Positions 30,445 through 40,165 of a stretch of 64,000 bases of DNA are shown here, in pieces. Position 1 is the first letter of the stretch. Every line of letters starts with the position of its first letter. The position numbers and the translations under genes were made by a program. The notes below the pieces were generated by a model. That model searched no databases and was not told where the DNA came from. It saw nothing but the letters and a program-made list of their open reading frames with translations. Source of the stretch: JAJPJE01 sp963724985 (lineage in GTDB: Bacteria > Acidobacteriota > Terriglobia > Terriglobales > Acidobacteriaceae); NCBI GenBank assembly GCA_963724985.1, contig CAVRWV010000021.1:208173-272172 (forward strand). Direction: 5' to 3'.

Positions 30445-31875
30445 TTAATTCGAGTTTGCGGGGAGCTGGACGGTCATAGTGGTGCCGATTCCGACTTCGC
30501 TCTCGACACGAATCGTTCCACCATAGGCTTCAACTATGGCCTTCGAGATGGCCAGGCCGAGGCCGTATCCACCGGTATTACGGGCTCGGGAGGTATCCGC
30601 GCGGCGGAAGCGATCAAAGATGAATGGGATTTCGGCAGCGGGAATCCCCTGCCCATGGTCCTTTACTGAGACCTCGGCTCCGGTATCGACGCCAACCACT
30701 GTCATTTGCACGCTCGATCCAGGCGGGCTGTATTGGATGGCATTCTCCAGCAGATTTCCCCATACCAATTCCAGGTCTTCGGCATCGGCATGCAATCGGG
30801 GAGAGCCATCGCGCTGAAGGTCGAGCTTCAATTTGCGGGCTTCAGCCAGAGACCGGAGGTGCGCAATGGAGAGCTCGCAGGTCGAGGTAAGGTCGATCTC
30901 TTCCAAGTCACGGCGCAGACTGCCCGACGCCCACTGTTCGGCACGCGCCAGTCGCAACATGGAGTGAACCAGTTTCTCGAGGCGCTCGATATCCTCCAAC
31001 GCAGCCTCGATGCCATCCCGATATTCTTCCGCGGAGCGCGGCCGCTGCAAAAGCGACTGAATCGTCGACTTCACGATTGCAACCGGAGTTTTGAGCTCGT
31101 GCGCAGCGTCCGCGAGGAAGGCCCGCTGCGATGTAAACGCCTTTTGCAAATTGGCGAGCATCGTATTCATCGCGCGTGTGAGAGGCGCCAGTTCAGAGAT
31201 CTGCAAAGCCTCGGGGGGAGCGCGCAGCTCCCAATTCGCGGGAGACACATCCGCCGCGCGGGATGCCAAGACGGCCAGTGGCGCGAGTCCCCTTCTGATC
31301 CCCCAGAGCACAGCCATAGTCGCGATCGCGAGCATGCTGACACTGGCGAGACAGATCAATATTGCAGCCCGCCACGCGGACTCACGCAATTCCTCGGTAG
31401 AGGCTGCGTAGAAAACGGTGAGCGTGGCGCCGCTACTTGCGGTACCTGCGGGCTCCTGATCAAGCACGGGAACGTCGTTCAGTCGAATGGCGCGATACAT
31501 CTCGCCTTGCAGCTTCAAGTTCCAGTTGTTCCGGTTGCCATGAGGAGCAGGATCAAAATTGGCGGGCCAGTTGTCTGAGGCGGCGAGCACCTTACCATTC
31601 TGATCGAGTATTCGGTACAGGTCCGGATGGCGGCGGTCGAGCGGCGGTGGAACCATCTCGCGATCGAAGACGAGCGTCGGGTGTTCTTCTTCGGAATAGC
31701 GCACGAGGGCAGCGACACTCATGGCGCGGCCGTGCAGTCCGGCGTCGAAGGCGTTCCGAAGCTGACGCTTCGTCAGAACCACGGCGACGGTGACCACGCC
31801 AATAGTGAGCAGCAACTGCGTGATCAGGACTACCGTGACGAGGCGCCGTTTGATCGAGGAACTCTTCATATTCAC
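30445..31875 (-). CDS. Sensor histidine kinase of an OmpR-class two-component system
   Basis: 476 residues. Transmembrane helices at about 13-36 and 168-192 bracket a 130-residue periplasmic sensor domain. A HAMP-like region and HisKA follow, with the phospho-acceptor His259 in DAAHELKTP. The ATPase domain has the N box (NLLENAIQYSPPG), G1 (DHGQGIP), F box (FDRFRRAD) and G2 (GYGLGLAI). It overlaps the response-regulator gene by four bases (ATGA), so the two are translationally coupled. Position upstream of the pump genes suggests it controls them. Confidence 0.95.
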   Translation of the reverse strand: MNMKSSSIKRRLVTVVLITQLLLTIGVVTVAVVLTKRQLRNAFDAGLHGRAMSVAALVRYSEEEHPTLVFDREMVPPPLDRRHPDLYRILDQNGKVLAASDNWPANFDPAPHGNRNNWNLKLQGEMYRAIRLNDVPVLDQEPAGTASSGATLTVFYAASTEELRESAWRAAILICLASVSMLAIATMAVLWGIRRGLAPLAVLASRAADVSPANWELRAPPEALQISELAPLTRAMNTMLANLQKAFTSQRAFLADAAHELKTPVAIVKSTIQSLLQRPRSAEEYRDGIEAALEDIERLEKLVHSMLRLARAEQWASGSLRRDLEEIDLTSTCELSIAHLRSLAEARKLKLDLQRDGSPRLHADAEDLELVWGNLLENAIQYSPPGSSVQMTVVGVDTGAEVSVKDHGQGIPAAEIPFIFDRFRRADTSRARNTGGYGLGLAISKAIVEAYGGTIRVESEVGIGTTMTVQLPANSN

Positions 31876-32543
31876 GCTCGCAGTACGTAGCCCTGCCCGC
31901 GAAGAGTCTGAATCAGCTTCTCGCCTTTCGCGTCGCCGAGCTTGCGCCGGAGGCCTGAAATGTAGACTTCAATTACGTTGCTGAATCTCTCCCAGTTGAA
32001 GTCATAGAGATGCTCCAGCAATTCGGTTTTTGACACCACTGCGCCGCGCCGGTGCGCGAGATATTCGAGCACACGATATTCCATGCCCGTCAGCGATACC
32101 GGTTTGCCGTCGCGATGAACGGTATGATCGGCAATATTCATTTCGAGATCATGGAACCTCAGGACTGTATCGCTTTCACCTTTTCCGCGGCGAATCAGGG
32201 CCTTGGCACGGGCGATGAGTTCGCCCAGATCGAATGGCTTGGTTACGTAGTCGTCGGCGCCAGCGTTCAATAATGCGACCACCGACTCCTTTTCGTCCCG
32301 CGCAGTCAGGACGAGGATAGGCACGTTCGCCCCGGCTTTTCGAAGTTCCTGGACGACAGAGAGGCCGTCCCGGGCAGGTAACATCAGGTCGACCATGATC
32401 AAGTCGTAAGGATTGGATTTGGCCATGTAGAGGCCATTTTCGCCATCGAAGGCGCAATCCACGGCGTACCCGGCACTCTCGCGGACGCTTCGCGCGATGT
32501 TTTCAGCCAGCCTGCGCTCATCCTCGATAACCAGAACGCGCAT
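31872..32543 (-). CDS. Response regulator, OmpR/PhoB family
   Basis: 223 residues. The receiver domain has acidic residues at 8-9 (EDE), phosphorylation site Asp52 in MVDLMLP and the conserved Lys102 in VTKPF. The C-terminal winged-helix domain (about 128-222) carries LTGMEYRVLEYLAHRRGAVVSKTELLEHLYD and a wing ending RGQGYVL. It is the first gene of the leftward operon leading through kinase, TolC, adaptor, pump and propeller, and probably activates its own operon. Confidence 0.95.
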   Translation of the reverse strand: MRVLVIEDERRLAENIARSVRESAGYAVDCAFDGENGLYMAKSNPYDLIMVDLMLPARDGLSVVQELRKAGANVPILVLTARDEKESVVALLNAGADDYVTKPFDLGELIARAKALIRRGKGESDTVLRFHDLEMNIADHTVHRDGKPVSLTGMEYRVLEYLAHRRGAVVSKTELLEHLYDFNWERFSNVIEVYISGLRRKLGDAKGEKLIQTLRGQGYVLRA

Positions 32544-32733
32544 GGCTAACTATACCCCGGAGGCTTCAACTTATAATGCCGTGACGCCGGTGATCCCCGC
32601 GGTTGATACCTGCTGGACGTGGCGGAGCGCCTGCTGGGTGCTGCTTTCAAGCATGGATTACGCCAGGGACGGGTGGTGCAAAATCTAGGGCAAGGGTGGA
32701 TCGATTTGCGTGGTCGAGCACTCTAATGTGCGT

Positions 32734-33189
32734 ATGCCGAAATACAACAAGAATCCAGAAGCCGTATCCCGCCTCTCTCCCGAGCAATATCGCGTGACCC
32801 AACATGATGGGACCGAGCGTCCCTTCGACAACGAGTATTGGGATAACAAAGAGCCGGGGATCTACGTGGACGTTGTTTCAGGCGAGCCACTGTTCGCGTC
32901 GGTAAACAAGTACGACAGCCACTCTGGTTGGCCGAGTTTCACGAAGCCGATTGATGCTGAAAACGTCGTGGAGAATACTGATACGAGCCACGGCATGGCC
33001 CGCACTGAAGTTCGTTCGAGCCATGGCGACAGCCATCTCGGCCATGTCTTCCCCGATGGTCCGCCGAAAGAGGGCGGCCTCCGTTATTGCATTAATTCAG
33101 CTTCGCTGCGCTTCATCCCGCTCGAGGAACTTGAGAGCGAGGGATACGGCGAATACCGCAAGCTATTCGAGACTGCGAAAAAGGAGTAG
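32734..33189 (+). CDS. msrB: Peptide-methionine (R)-S-oxide reductase MsrB
   Basis: About 151 residues from the ATG at 32734; a GTG at 32710 is an alternative and neither has a strong ribosome site. MsrB signatures are SHSGWPSF, RSSHGDSHLGHVFPDGP and the catalytic Cys in RYCINSASLRF. This is the only Cys in the protein: the zinc-binding CxxC pairs and the usual resolving Cys are absent, so it is a zinc-free, one-Cys form that must be recycled by another thiol. It repairs oxidised methionine together with MsrA, encoded 3 bp downstream. Confidence 0.94.
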   Translation: MPKYNKNPEAVSRLSPEQYRVTQHDGTERPFDNEYWDNKEPGIYVDVVSGEPLFASVNKYDSHSGWPSFTKPIDAENVVENTDTSHGMARTEVRSSHGDSHLGHVFPDGPPKEGGLRYCINSASLRFIPLEELESEGYGEYRKLFETAKKE

Positions 33190-33192
33190 GAA

Positions 33193-33717
33193 ATGGCGTC
33201 ATCTACAGAACGTGCGATTCTCGCGGGAGGTTGTTTCTGGGGTATGCAGGATTTGCTTCGCCGCTACCCTGGCGTGATTTCCACACGAGTCGGATATTCG
33301 GGCGGGGATGTGCCCAACGCAACGTATCGCAATCACGGCAGCCATGCCGAAGCGCTCGAGATTGTGTTCGACCCAACGAAACTCACTTTCCGCAAGCTTC
33401 TGGAGTTTTTCTTCCAGATTCACGATCCAACAACTCTGAACCGCCAGGGGAATGACCTGGGGACGAGCTATCGTTCTGCGATCTTTTATACAAACGACGA
33501 GCAGAAACGGGTCGCGGAGGACACCATTGCCGACGTTGAAGCCTCAGGGCTATGGCCGGGCAAGGTAGTGACGGAGGTGGCGCCAGCCGGTCCTTTCTGG
33601 GAGGCTGAGCCGGAACACCAGGACTATCTGGAACGCTATCCCGGTGGATACACCTGTCATTTCATTCGGCCTAACTGGACGCTTCCCAAGAGAGCGGAAG
33701 TGACCCGAGCTGGCTGA
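33193..33717 (+). CDS. msrA: Peptide-methionine (S)-S-oxide reductase MsrA
   Basis: 174 residues. Catalytic Cys14 lies in the family motif AGGCFWGMQDLLR. TRVGYSGGDVPNATYRNHGSHAE and QIHDPTTLNRQGNDLGTSYRSAIFY are the other conserved blocks. The two extra C-terminal Cys of the E. coli enzyme are not seen apart from one in GGYTCHF. An AAGGAG at the end of msrB serves as its ribosome site. It acts in the cytosol on the S epimer of methionine sulfoxide. Confidence 0.97.
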   Translation: MASSTERAILAGGCFWGMQDLLRRYPGVISTRVGYSGGDVPNATYRNHGSHAEALEIVFDPTKLTFRKLLEFFFQIHDPTTLNRQGNDLGTSYRSAIFYTNDEQKRVAEDTIADVEASGLWPGKVVTEVAPAGPFWEAEPEHQDYLERYPGGYTCHFIRPNWTLPKRAEVTRAG

Positions 33718-33755
33718 ACGTATATCTACAGATTGGCCGTAGTTCGAGCCTGCGC

Positions 33756-35246
33756 TCAAGCCACAGATCTTGTAGCTGCGGCCGATCTGTCATCCGCGCT
33801 CATCGCCTTGACCATCGAAGGCACTGACGTAAATAGCGGGATAAGCCCTTCAGCGAATGTCGGGTGAGTCAGGACGGCTTCGCGCAATGCCGTATATGGC
33901 AGTCCGGCGATCATCGCAACCTGTACAACGGCGATGAGTTCTCCGGCGTCGGCAGAAAAGCTGGTGAAGCCAAGGATGCGGTCGTTGCCGGCTTCAACCA
34001 GAGCCTTCATGAATCCGCGTGTTTCACAGATTGCGCGAGCGCGGAGTACGCCCTCCATTGGAATCTTGAACAGACGGTACGGAATGCCCTGGGCTTGTGC
34101 TTCCTTTTCATTCAGGCCGACGCGCGCTAATTCCGGATCCGTGAATAAGCAAAACGGAACCTGTCTACCAGTGGTTACACGATTTCCGCCAGCAAGATTC
34201 TCACGGACGATGAGCGAATCGTCAGCGCTGATGTGCGTAAACTGTGGACTACCGGCTACTTCGCCGATTGCCCAAACACCGGGCGCTGTCGTCTCAAGCC
34301 GCTCATTGACTTTCACATAACCGCGGTCCGTCAGCTCGACTCCAGCAACATCCAGTCCGATATCTTTTGTGTTTGGGACGCGGCCCGCTGCCACCAGCAG
34401 ATGACTGCCCTCGACTGCGGTCTCGACTCCGTTTCGATCGAGAACAATTGTTACCGACTGGCCTGATTTTCCCGACACTCGTTTAACGTGCGCGCTGAGA
34501 ATGAGATCAATTCCCTCGTCCTCAAGGAGGCTTTGCAGCGCCTCGGTGACATCTTCATCTTCTCTCTGGACCAGCCGAGCATTGCGATCGATCACTGAAA
34601 CTTTGCTGCCGAAGCGACGCATTGCCTGGGCCAGCTCTGTTCCCACGTAGCCACCTCCGAGCACGAGAAGGTGTTTTGGAACCTCACCGAGTTCGAGCGC
34701 TTCGATATGCGTGAGGGGCTGCGCTTCAGCCAGACCGGGTACTGCCTCGAGTGCAGCGTGCGTACCCGTCCCGATGATCACGTTGGTCCCGCGAAGTCGA
34801 CGAGTTGTTCCATCCGGAAGCGTGGCCTCCACGGTTCTCGGGCCTACGAAACGTCCTGAGGCGAGGATGAGCTCAGCTCCAGTCTTGTTGTAGAGGTCGA
34901 GGTACATCTCATTCAAACCTACGACCATTCTGCGTTTCCGATTGCGAATGACGGACATATCGACCGTGACGTCACCGTCTCCGCGTATCCCGAACTCCTT
35001 GCTGCGGCGAAAGTACGAGACAACATTCGCGCTCTGAATGATGTTCTTGCTGGGCATACAGGCAATGTTTGGGCACGATCCGCCGATGTATCTCCGCTCA
35101 ATGACAGCAACACGCTTTCCCTCGCCGGCAATGGACCATGCAGCCAGTGTTGATCCCGTGCCGCCGCCGAGGATCACAAGATCGTATTCTTCCGGATTCG
35201 TTTTGTTAGTCGACTGGGCTGAAGAAGATTGATTCACGACATTCAT
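33756..35246 (-). CDS. Flavin-dependent pyridine nucleotide-disulfide oxidoreductase, mercuric-reductase-like
   Basis: 496 residues. FAD-binding GGGTGS is at 27-32, the redox pair is in GGSCPNIACMPSKN (Cys58, Cys63), the NAD(P) motif is LVLGGGYVGTELAQAMRRFG and a second FAD contact is VWAIGEVAG. The C-terminal dimerisation domain ends with HPTFAE, keeping the His-Glu pair. There is no N-terminal metal-binding domain and no C-terminal Cys pair, so true mercury reduction is unlikely. The usual members of this group are uncharacterised dihydrolipoyl-dehydrogenase-like enzymes. GAGGGAAGCTC precedes the ATG. Confidence 0.9.
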   Translation of the reverse strand: MNVVNQSSSAQSTNKTNPEEYDLVILGGGTGSTLAAWSIAGEGKRVAVIERRYIGGSCPNIACMPSKNIIQSANVVSYFRRSKEFGIRGDGDVTVDMSVIRNRKRRMVVGLNEMYLDLYNKTGAELILASGRFVGPRTVEATLPDGTTRRLRGTNVIIGTGTHAALEAVPGLAEAQPLTHIEALELGEVPKHLLVLGGGYVGTELAQAMRRFGSKVSVIDRNARLVQREDEDVTEALQSLLEDEGIDLILSAHVKRVSGKSGQSVTIVLDRNGVETAVEGSHLLVAAGRVPNTKDIGLDVAGVELTDRGYVKVNERLETTAPGVWAIGEVAGSPQFTHISADDSLIVRENLAGGNRVTTGRQVPFCLFTDPELARVGLNEKEAQAQGIPYRLFKIPMEGVLRARAICETRGFMKALVEAGNDRILGFTSFSADAGELIAVVQVAMIAGLPYTALREAVLTHPTFAEGLIPLFTSVPSMVKAMSADDRSAAATRSVA

Positions 35247-35318
35247 GAGCTTCCCTCTCGTAATTCCGGTGGTTAGGCGTGGGACCAGCAGGTGTCGAAG
35301 CTGATCCAGTAGAGAAGA

Positions 35319-36206
35319 TTAGAAATTGTTAGTACGCGTTGTTCGATATCCGCAGTGGAAAATACAGCGCTTGTTGTTCGCGTGGTGGAGCTTTGCGCAA
35401 ATGGGAGGCACGCCGCCACGAGCTGCCAGAAACAACTCTGCAGCGGCAAGCATCCCCAATGGCGGAGCCGTGAAATAGATCCAAAGTGCGTACCAGTAGC
35501 TCGCGTGAAAGGCTGAACCCAACGTTCGCGCAGGGTTCATGCTCATGCCCGAAAGTGGCCATTCGAATGTCAGGAACATCGCAACCAGTGCTCCTGCAAA
35601 ATAGGGCGTGTATCGCGCAAGCCTCTCATGATTCGTGACCAGTAAGATGATGAGCATCAGGGCAAATGAAATTGCGAGTTCGGCAAGGAAGGCGATGGTT
35701 ACGCCGTACCCACCCGGCGCGGTTATGGCGTATCGCACCGCATGATTCGCCGCTGCACCTCTCAAGACGTATCTTGCGATGGCAACGCCACAAATCGCGC
35801 CGACAAATTGGCCGGTAGCATAAAAGAATGCATCCCAAAAATCGACTTTGCCCAGTCGATAAAATGTGAAGGTTATTCCCGGATTGCAGTGCGCTCCGGA
35901 CTGTTTTCCCCAAGGCGACATGACAATCGCGATTGCGGTGGCTCCCATCGCCAGTCCGTAGAGCATTCGACGGAGGAAGCCGCCCATAACAACGTGCCGC
36001 ACCGGCGAAGCGGGATGCTGCAGCAAGACTGCAAATGCACAGGCAAAGAACATGTAGGAGGCCAGCTCGGCGGCTTCCATCAGGTACTCCGGCCAGTGAT
36101 AGCGTAAGCTGTAGAACGCCTTCGAACCTTCGCGCTGAAGGAACGTCTCGGGCGGGTGCCGTATGTCCGCGACACCGATTCTTCCGCTTTGCGCGATTTC
36201 ACTCAC
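35319..36206 (-). CDS. MIP-family aquaporin/glycerol channel-like protein
   Basis: 295 residues with six membrane segments (about 45-65, 80-100, 125-150, 170-200, 205-225 and 240-265). The first half-helix has HCNPGITF instead of the canonical NPA. The second has SMNPARTLGSAF, keeping NPA and the selectivity Arg. It lets water or small neutral solutes cross the inner membrane. The Ala-to-Gly change at the first pore motif and a 40-residue soluble N-terminus are unusual. It is divergent from the polyphosphate glucokinase gene. Confidence 0.9.
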   Translation of the reverse strand: MSEIAQSGRIGVADIRHPPETFLQREGSKAFYSLRYHWPEYLMEAAELASYMFFACAFAVLLQHPASPVRHVVMGGFLRRMLYGLAMGATAIAIVMSPWGKQSGAHCNPGITFTFYRLGKVDFWDAFFYATGQFVGAICGVAIARYVLRGAAANHAVRYAITAPGGYGVTIAFLAELAISFALMLIILLVTNHERLARYTPYFAGALVAMFLTFEWPLSGMSMNPARTLGSAFHASYWYALWIYFTAPPLGMLAAAELFLAARGGVPPICAKLHHANNKRCIFHCGYRTTRTNNF

Positions 36207-36424
36207 GGCTTATTCGATTCGCGACCAGCGAATTGGTAACTAGCTCATGTGAAGAAATCGCGAGTATCGGCGCTGCGAATGGCCGTTCTTTGCGAGAATG
36301 ATGCACAGTGCACAAGTGCTAAACGGATTGGAAAGCAACCGTTCGTGAGCGGCAGCCGTCATTTCTATTTTGAAATCGAGAGCGACGAGGCCGCTTCGCG
36401 ATCGCGTTTTGAGAAAGGCCTGTC

Positions 36425-37129
36425 ATGAAAGTGCTCGTCGTCGACGTAGGTGGAACCCATGTGAAGATTCGTGTCTCCGGGAAACGAGTGTCACGCAAAT
36501 TCGCGTCTGGGCCGACGTTAACCGCTAAGCAGATGGTATCGGGGGTCAAGAAACTCGCCGGAGACTGGCAGTACGACGTAGTGTCTGTCGGATACCCTGG
36601 TTCAGTCATTCGGCAACGTCCATCCGCGGAACCACACAATCTTGGGACAGGATGGATTGGTTTTGATTTTGAAAAAGCTTTTGGACGTCCGGTGAAGGTC
36701 GTCAATGATGCGGCCATGCAAGCCCTCGGCGATTACAACCGTGGCAAGATGCTGTTTCTGGGATTGGGAACTGGGCTCGGTTCTGCGCTGATCGCGGATA
36801 GCGTTTTGCTACCCATGGAGTTGGGGCATCTTCCCTATAAGTCCGGCACTTTCGAAGATTACGTTGGTCTGCGCGGATTGAAGAAGTGGGGGCAGAGGAG
36901 ATGGCGCCGTCTTGTTGCGGATGTTGTGCCCCGACTGGCTGCCGCACTCCAAGCTGAAGATGTGGTTCTTGGAGGAGGCAACGTCAAAAAGTTGAAGGAG
37001 CTACCCCCAGGATCGCGGGCATGCGACAACGCGAATGCCTTTACCGGTGGATTTCGAATGTGGAAGGAATCGAACGGCCGGCGACCTTCTTCTCGCAAGA
37101 AAAGTGGTGCCACGATTCGCACGTCTTAG
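36425..37129 (+). CDS. ROK-family polyphosphate glucokinase-like protein
   Basis: 234 residues. The phosphate-binding motif VDVGGTHVKIRVSG is at about 6-19, the sugar-site region is WIGFDFEKAFGRPVKVVNDAAMQALGDYN and the second nucleotide motif is FLGLGTGLGSALI. The C-terminal GGGNVKKLKELPPG is typical of PPGK. The enzyme would phosphorylate glucose with polyphosphate or ATP. It sits 15 bp upstream of a GH15 glucoamylase, which would supply free glucose. Confidence 0.88.
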   Translation: MKVLVVDVGGTHVKIRVSGKRVSRKFASGPTLTAKQMVSGVKKLAGDWQYDVVSVGYPGSVIRQRPSAEPHNLGTGWIGFDFEKAFGRPVKVVNDAAMQALGDYNRGKMLFLGLGTGLGSALIADSVLLPMELGHLPYKSGTFEDYVGLRGLKKWGQRRWRRLVADVVPRLAAALQAEDVVLGGGNVKKLKELPPGSRACDNANAFTGGFRMWKESNGRRPSSRKKSGATIRTS

Positions 37130-37143
37130 AAAGTCCTTTCCCT

Positions 37144-38961
37144 ATGAGTTTTCAGCCGATTGAAAATTACGGTGTGATCGGAAACATGCGCTCGATTGCG
37201 CTGGTTGGCATTCATGGCTCGATCGATTTTCTGTGTTATCCAAACTTCGATTCCCCCACGGTATTCGCTGCGCTGCTCGACGACAAAAACGGTGGCTGCT
37301 TCCAGATTGAGCCCCAGCTCACGAACGTGCGGATACGCCAGCTCTATTTGCCCGACACGAATACACTGCTGACGCGATTTCTCGCAGAAGAAGGCGTTGC
37401 CGAACTCACGGACTTTATGCCCATCGAAAAGGATGGGAAACAGCCGAATGAGATTATTCGGATGGTCTCGGTGATCAGGGGCAACGTGCAATTCCAAATG
37501 CACTGCCTCCCACGATTCAATTACGGACGCTGCACGCACCGGGCAGAGATTTCGGATCGCTGTGCGACATTCTTTCCAGCTGACAATGTATGCCCGCCCA
37601 TGGGGCTGTATTCCACTGTTACTTTGGAACGTAAATCTCAGGATGTAACCTCGCGATTCAGTTTGCGGGCCGGCGAAACCGCAACCTTCGTGCTTGGCGG
37701 ATTGCGTTCTCCGGAAAACCAACCTGAGATGGAACTCGCGAGTAAGCGTTTCCAACGGACCAGCCGCTTCTGGAAAGCGTGGATAGCGAAGTCGAAATAT
37801 AAAGGTCGATGGCGGGAAATGGTCAATCGCTCGGCTCTGATATTAAAGTTGCTCATCAGCCGAGAGCATGGATCATTGATTGCGGCGCCGACGTTTTCGC
37901 TGCCGGAGAACATCGGAGGAGTGCGCAACTGGGATTATCGATATACATGGTTGCGGGACGCAACATTCACGCTGTACGCGCTCATTCGACTCGGCTTTGT
38001 CGAAGAAACAGAGGCGTTCATCGACTGGCTGCTCGGACGACTCTGTGATAACGCGGAACGCGGGCCCTTACAAGTAATGTATCGGGTGGATGGCCGGCGA
38101 AAACTTGACGAGATGACGCTCGACCATCTCTCCGGGTACGAAAACTCGCGGCCGGTGCGCATTGGAAACGCCGCTTACCAGCAACTGCAACTGGATATCT
38201 ACGGGGAAATGATGGATTCCATTTACCTCGCGAACAAGTATGGTAATCCCATTTCCTACTCCGGATGGCAGAACGTGCAGCGCATCCTCGACTGGCTGGG
38301 AAAGAACTGGCAACGGCCTGACGAGGGCATTTGGGAGGTGCGCGGCGGTGCGAAGGAGTTTCTGCACTCTCGCGTGATGTGCTGGGTGGCTTTCGATCGT
38401 GCATTGCGACTGGCGCAGAAGAGGTCGCTCTCGGGGCCTCTGGAGTCATGGCAGCGCACCCGGGATGAAATTCGAAGCGATATTTTCACCAACTTCTGGA
38501 ATGAGCGGCTGCAGGCATTTGTGCAGTTCAAGGGATCGGAGGAGTTGGACGCTTCAGCGCTGCTGATGCCAATGATGAGATTCATCAGTCCCGTGGACCC
38601 GATGTGGCTCTCGACGATGGGAGCGATAGAAACACACTTGATCGAGGACACGCTTGTCCGACGCTACGAAGTGGACGGTGCCCATGTGGACGGTCTACCG
38701 GGTGGTGAAGGTAGCTTCACCGCATGCTCGTTCTGGTATGTCGAGTGCCTGGCGCGCGCTGGCGATTTGGAGAAAGCACAGTTGTTATTTGAAAAGCTGC
38801 TGGGATACGCCAACCATCTTGGTCTGTACTCCGAGGAACTCGGTTCGAATGGACAACATCTGGGAAATTTCCCCCAGGCATTCACGCATCTCGCCTTGAT
38901 TAGTGCGGCAACCTACCTGGATAGAGCTCTTTCGGGAACTACGGGGGCGGAGTGGCGCTAG
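37144..38961 (+). CDS. GH15 glucoamylase/trehalase-like glycoside hydrolase
   Basis: 605 residues from the ATG at 37144, chosen because the family begins there (SFQPIENYGVIGNMRSIALV). The upstream extension of the frame overlaps the glucokinase gene. The N-terminal beta-sandwich (about 1-230) contains DGSIDFLCYPNFDSP-like sequence. The (alpha/alpha)6 barrel has NWDYRYTWLRDATFTLYAL, then DEGIWEVRG with the general acid Glu and EELGSNGQHLGNFPQAFTHL near the end. No signal peptide, so it acts inside the cell on short alpha-glucans or trehalose. It overlaps the convergent radical SAM gene by about 4 bp. Confidence 0.93.
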   Translation: MSFQPIENYGVIGNMRSIALVGIHGSIDFLCYPNFDSPTVFAALLDDKNGGCFQIEPQLTNVRIRQLYLPDTNTLLTRFLAEEGVAELTDFMPIEKDGKQPNEIIRMVSVIRGNVQFQMHCLPRFNYGRCTHRAEISDRCATFFPADNVCPPMGLYSTVTLERKSQDVTSRFSLRAGETATFVLGGLRSPENQPEMELASKRFQRTSRFWKAWIAKSKYKGRWREMVNRSALILKLLISREHGSLIAAPTFSLPENIGGVRNWDYRYTWLRDATFTLYALIRLGFVEETEAFIDWLLGRLCDNAERGPLQVMYRVDGRRKLDEMTLDHLSGYENSRPVRIGNAAYQQLQLDIYGEMMDSIYLANKYGNPISYSGWQNVQRILDWLGKNWQRPDEGIWEVRGGAKEFLHSRVMCWVAFDRALRLAQKRSLSGPLESWQRTRDEIRSDIFTNFWNERLQAFVQFKGSEELDASALLMPMMRFISPVDPMWLSTMGAIETHLIEDTLVRRYEVDGAHVDGLPGGEGSFTACSFWYVECLARAGDLEKAQLLFEKLLGYANHLGLYSEELGSNGQHLGNFPQAFTHLALISAATYLDRALSGTTGAEWR

Positions 38962-40165
38962 AGGATTTTGGTCTCGGAAGTCGCTGATTCGACACACGAA
39001 TATTCCCGTGGTTTATCTATTCTCTGTGCATTGGCACTCAGCGCTTCGTCGGAAATATTTGTGGGGAAAGCCCTGATGGACATGGACTTCGGTTGCCAGG
39101 AGCAGCAGGGCTCTTCCGCAAACAGATTCCCGGAAACCGCGTACGCCCGCGCTCTTGAACCTCCGCAGACCTCGCGAAATTCGCAGGCCCGCATTTCCCT
39201 TGAAGGTTCGATGTATCCCTCAGAGAAGTGAATAGCGGCGATTCTTGATAAATTCTCGCCAATGACTCCTTTCGTATGTTTCCTGCGGAAATAGGGAGAA
39301 ACCCGCTTGGAAACACTTCCCCTCGGTGGGATATGAAAACGAAACCCTTGCCATCATTGATTCCGCGTGGAGCGCGGCCGATGCCATCAGGAGTACTCGT
39401 ACCCAGCATCGCGATCGCCGGCGCGTTGCCCTTGCGTTTCTCTTCAGTCGTGCGCTGCAGCAGGAAACGCCGATAGTGTTGAGCTTCGGTGCTCTTGATA
39501 TCGAACTTCACGCGTTGCGAAGTCGTGTACAGTTTCTCGAAGACCTGCTCAAATTCGCCTGCTGAAAGCAAACTGATATCGGAGCCGCGGCCAGTCGGGA
39601 CTAGAAGGAAAACGCTCCACAAGACGATATCCAGTTGTTCCATGAGCGAGGTCATTGAATCCAGGCATTCAAGATTATGGCGCGTGATCGTCGTATTGAT
39701 CTGGACAGGAAGATCAATCTCGCGAGCCCAGCGCACCGCCCGTAACGTCCAATCGTAAGACCCGGCTACGCGACGGAACCCATCGTGGATCTCCGCAGTC
39801 GGGCCGTCGAGGCTAATCGCAAGTCGCGCCAGACCGCACTGTTTCAGGCGGACGATAGCTTCGCGCGTAAGCAAGGGAGTGGCACTAGGGGTAAGTGAGA
39901 TACGAACGCCACTGTCGGAGGCATACTGCACGAGTTCGAAGATATCCGGCCGCTTCAGTGGATCGCCGCCAGTCAGCACGAATACAGGAGCTTTGAGCGC
40001 TGCAACCTCGTCGATCAGCTTTTTTGCTTCCGCGGTGCTGAGTTCGAGCGCACTGCGTAGTGGCTGAGCACAAGCACGGCAATGCAGACACGCCAGATCG
40101 CACGCCTGCGTAGTTTCCCAAATCACGATGAAGGGTCGCTCATTGAAATCGAGTTGAGGTTGCAT
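38958..40165 (-). pseudogene. Radical SAM protein with SPASM domain, frame broken near the C-terminus
   Basis: The first 325 residues read normally from the ATG at 40165. The radical SAM cluster motif ACDLACLHCR has Cys22, 26 and 29. VFVLTGGDPLKRPD and SLDGPTAEIHDGFR follow. At 39188-39190 a run of three C (GGG on the coding strand) appears to lack one base. With it restored the protein continues GKCGACEFREVCGGSRARAYA and EEPCCSWQP, which is the Cys-rich SPASM end that holds extra clusters. The reading then stops at 38958. Proteins of this type (NERPFIVIWETTQACDLAC) act in heme or peptide/cofactor maturation, and the substrate here is unknown. It probably works in full if the missing base is an error. 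Confidence 0.8.

Noticed and set aside
33756..35246. True mercuric reductase MerA
   Set aside because: The C-terminal Cys pair and N-terminal metal-binding domain are missing and no mer genes are adjacent.
39188..39190. Programmed ribosomal frameshift in the radical SAM gene
   Set aside because: No slippery heptamer or following pseudoknot is visible, and similar breaks occur in five unrelated genes, which points to base errors.
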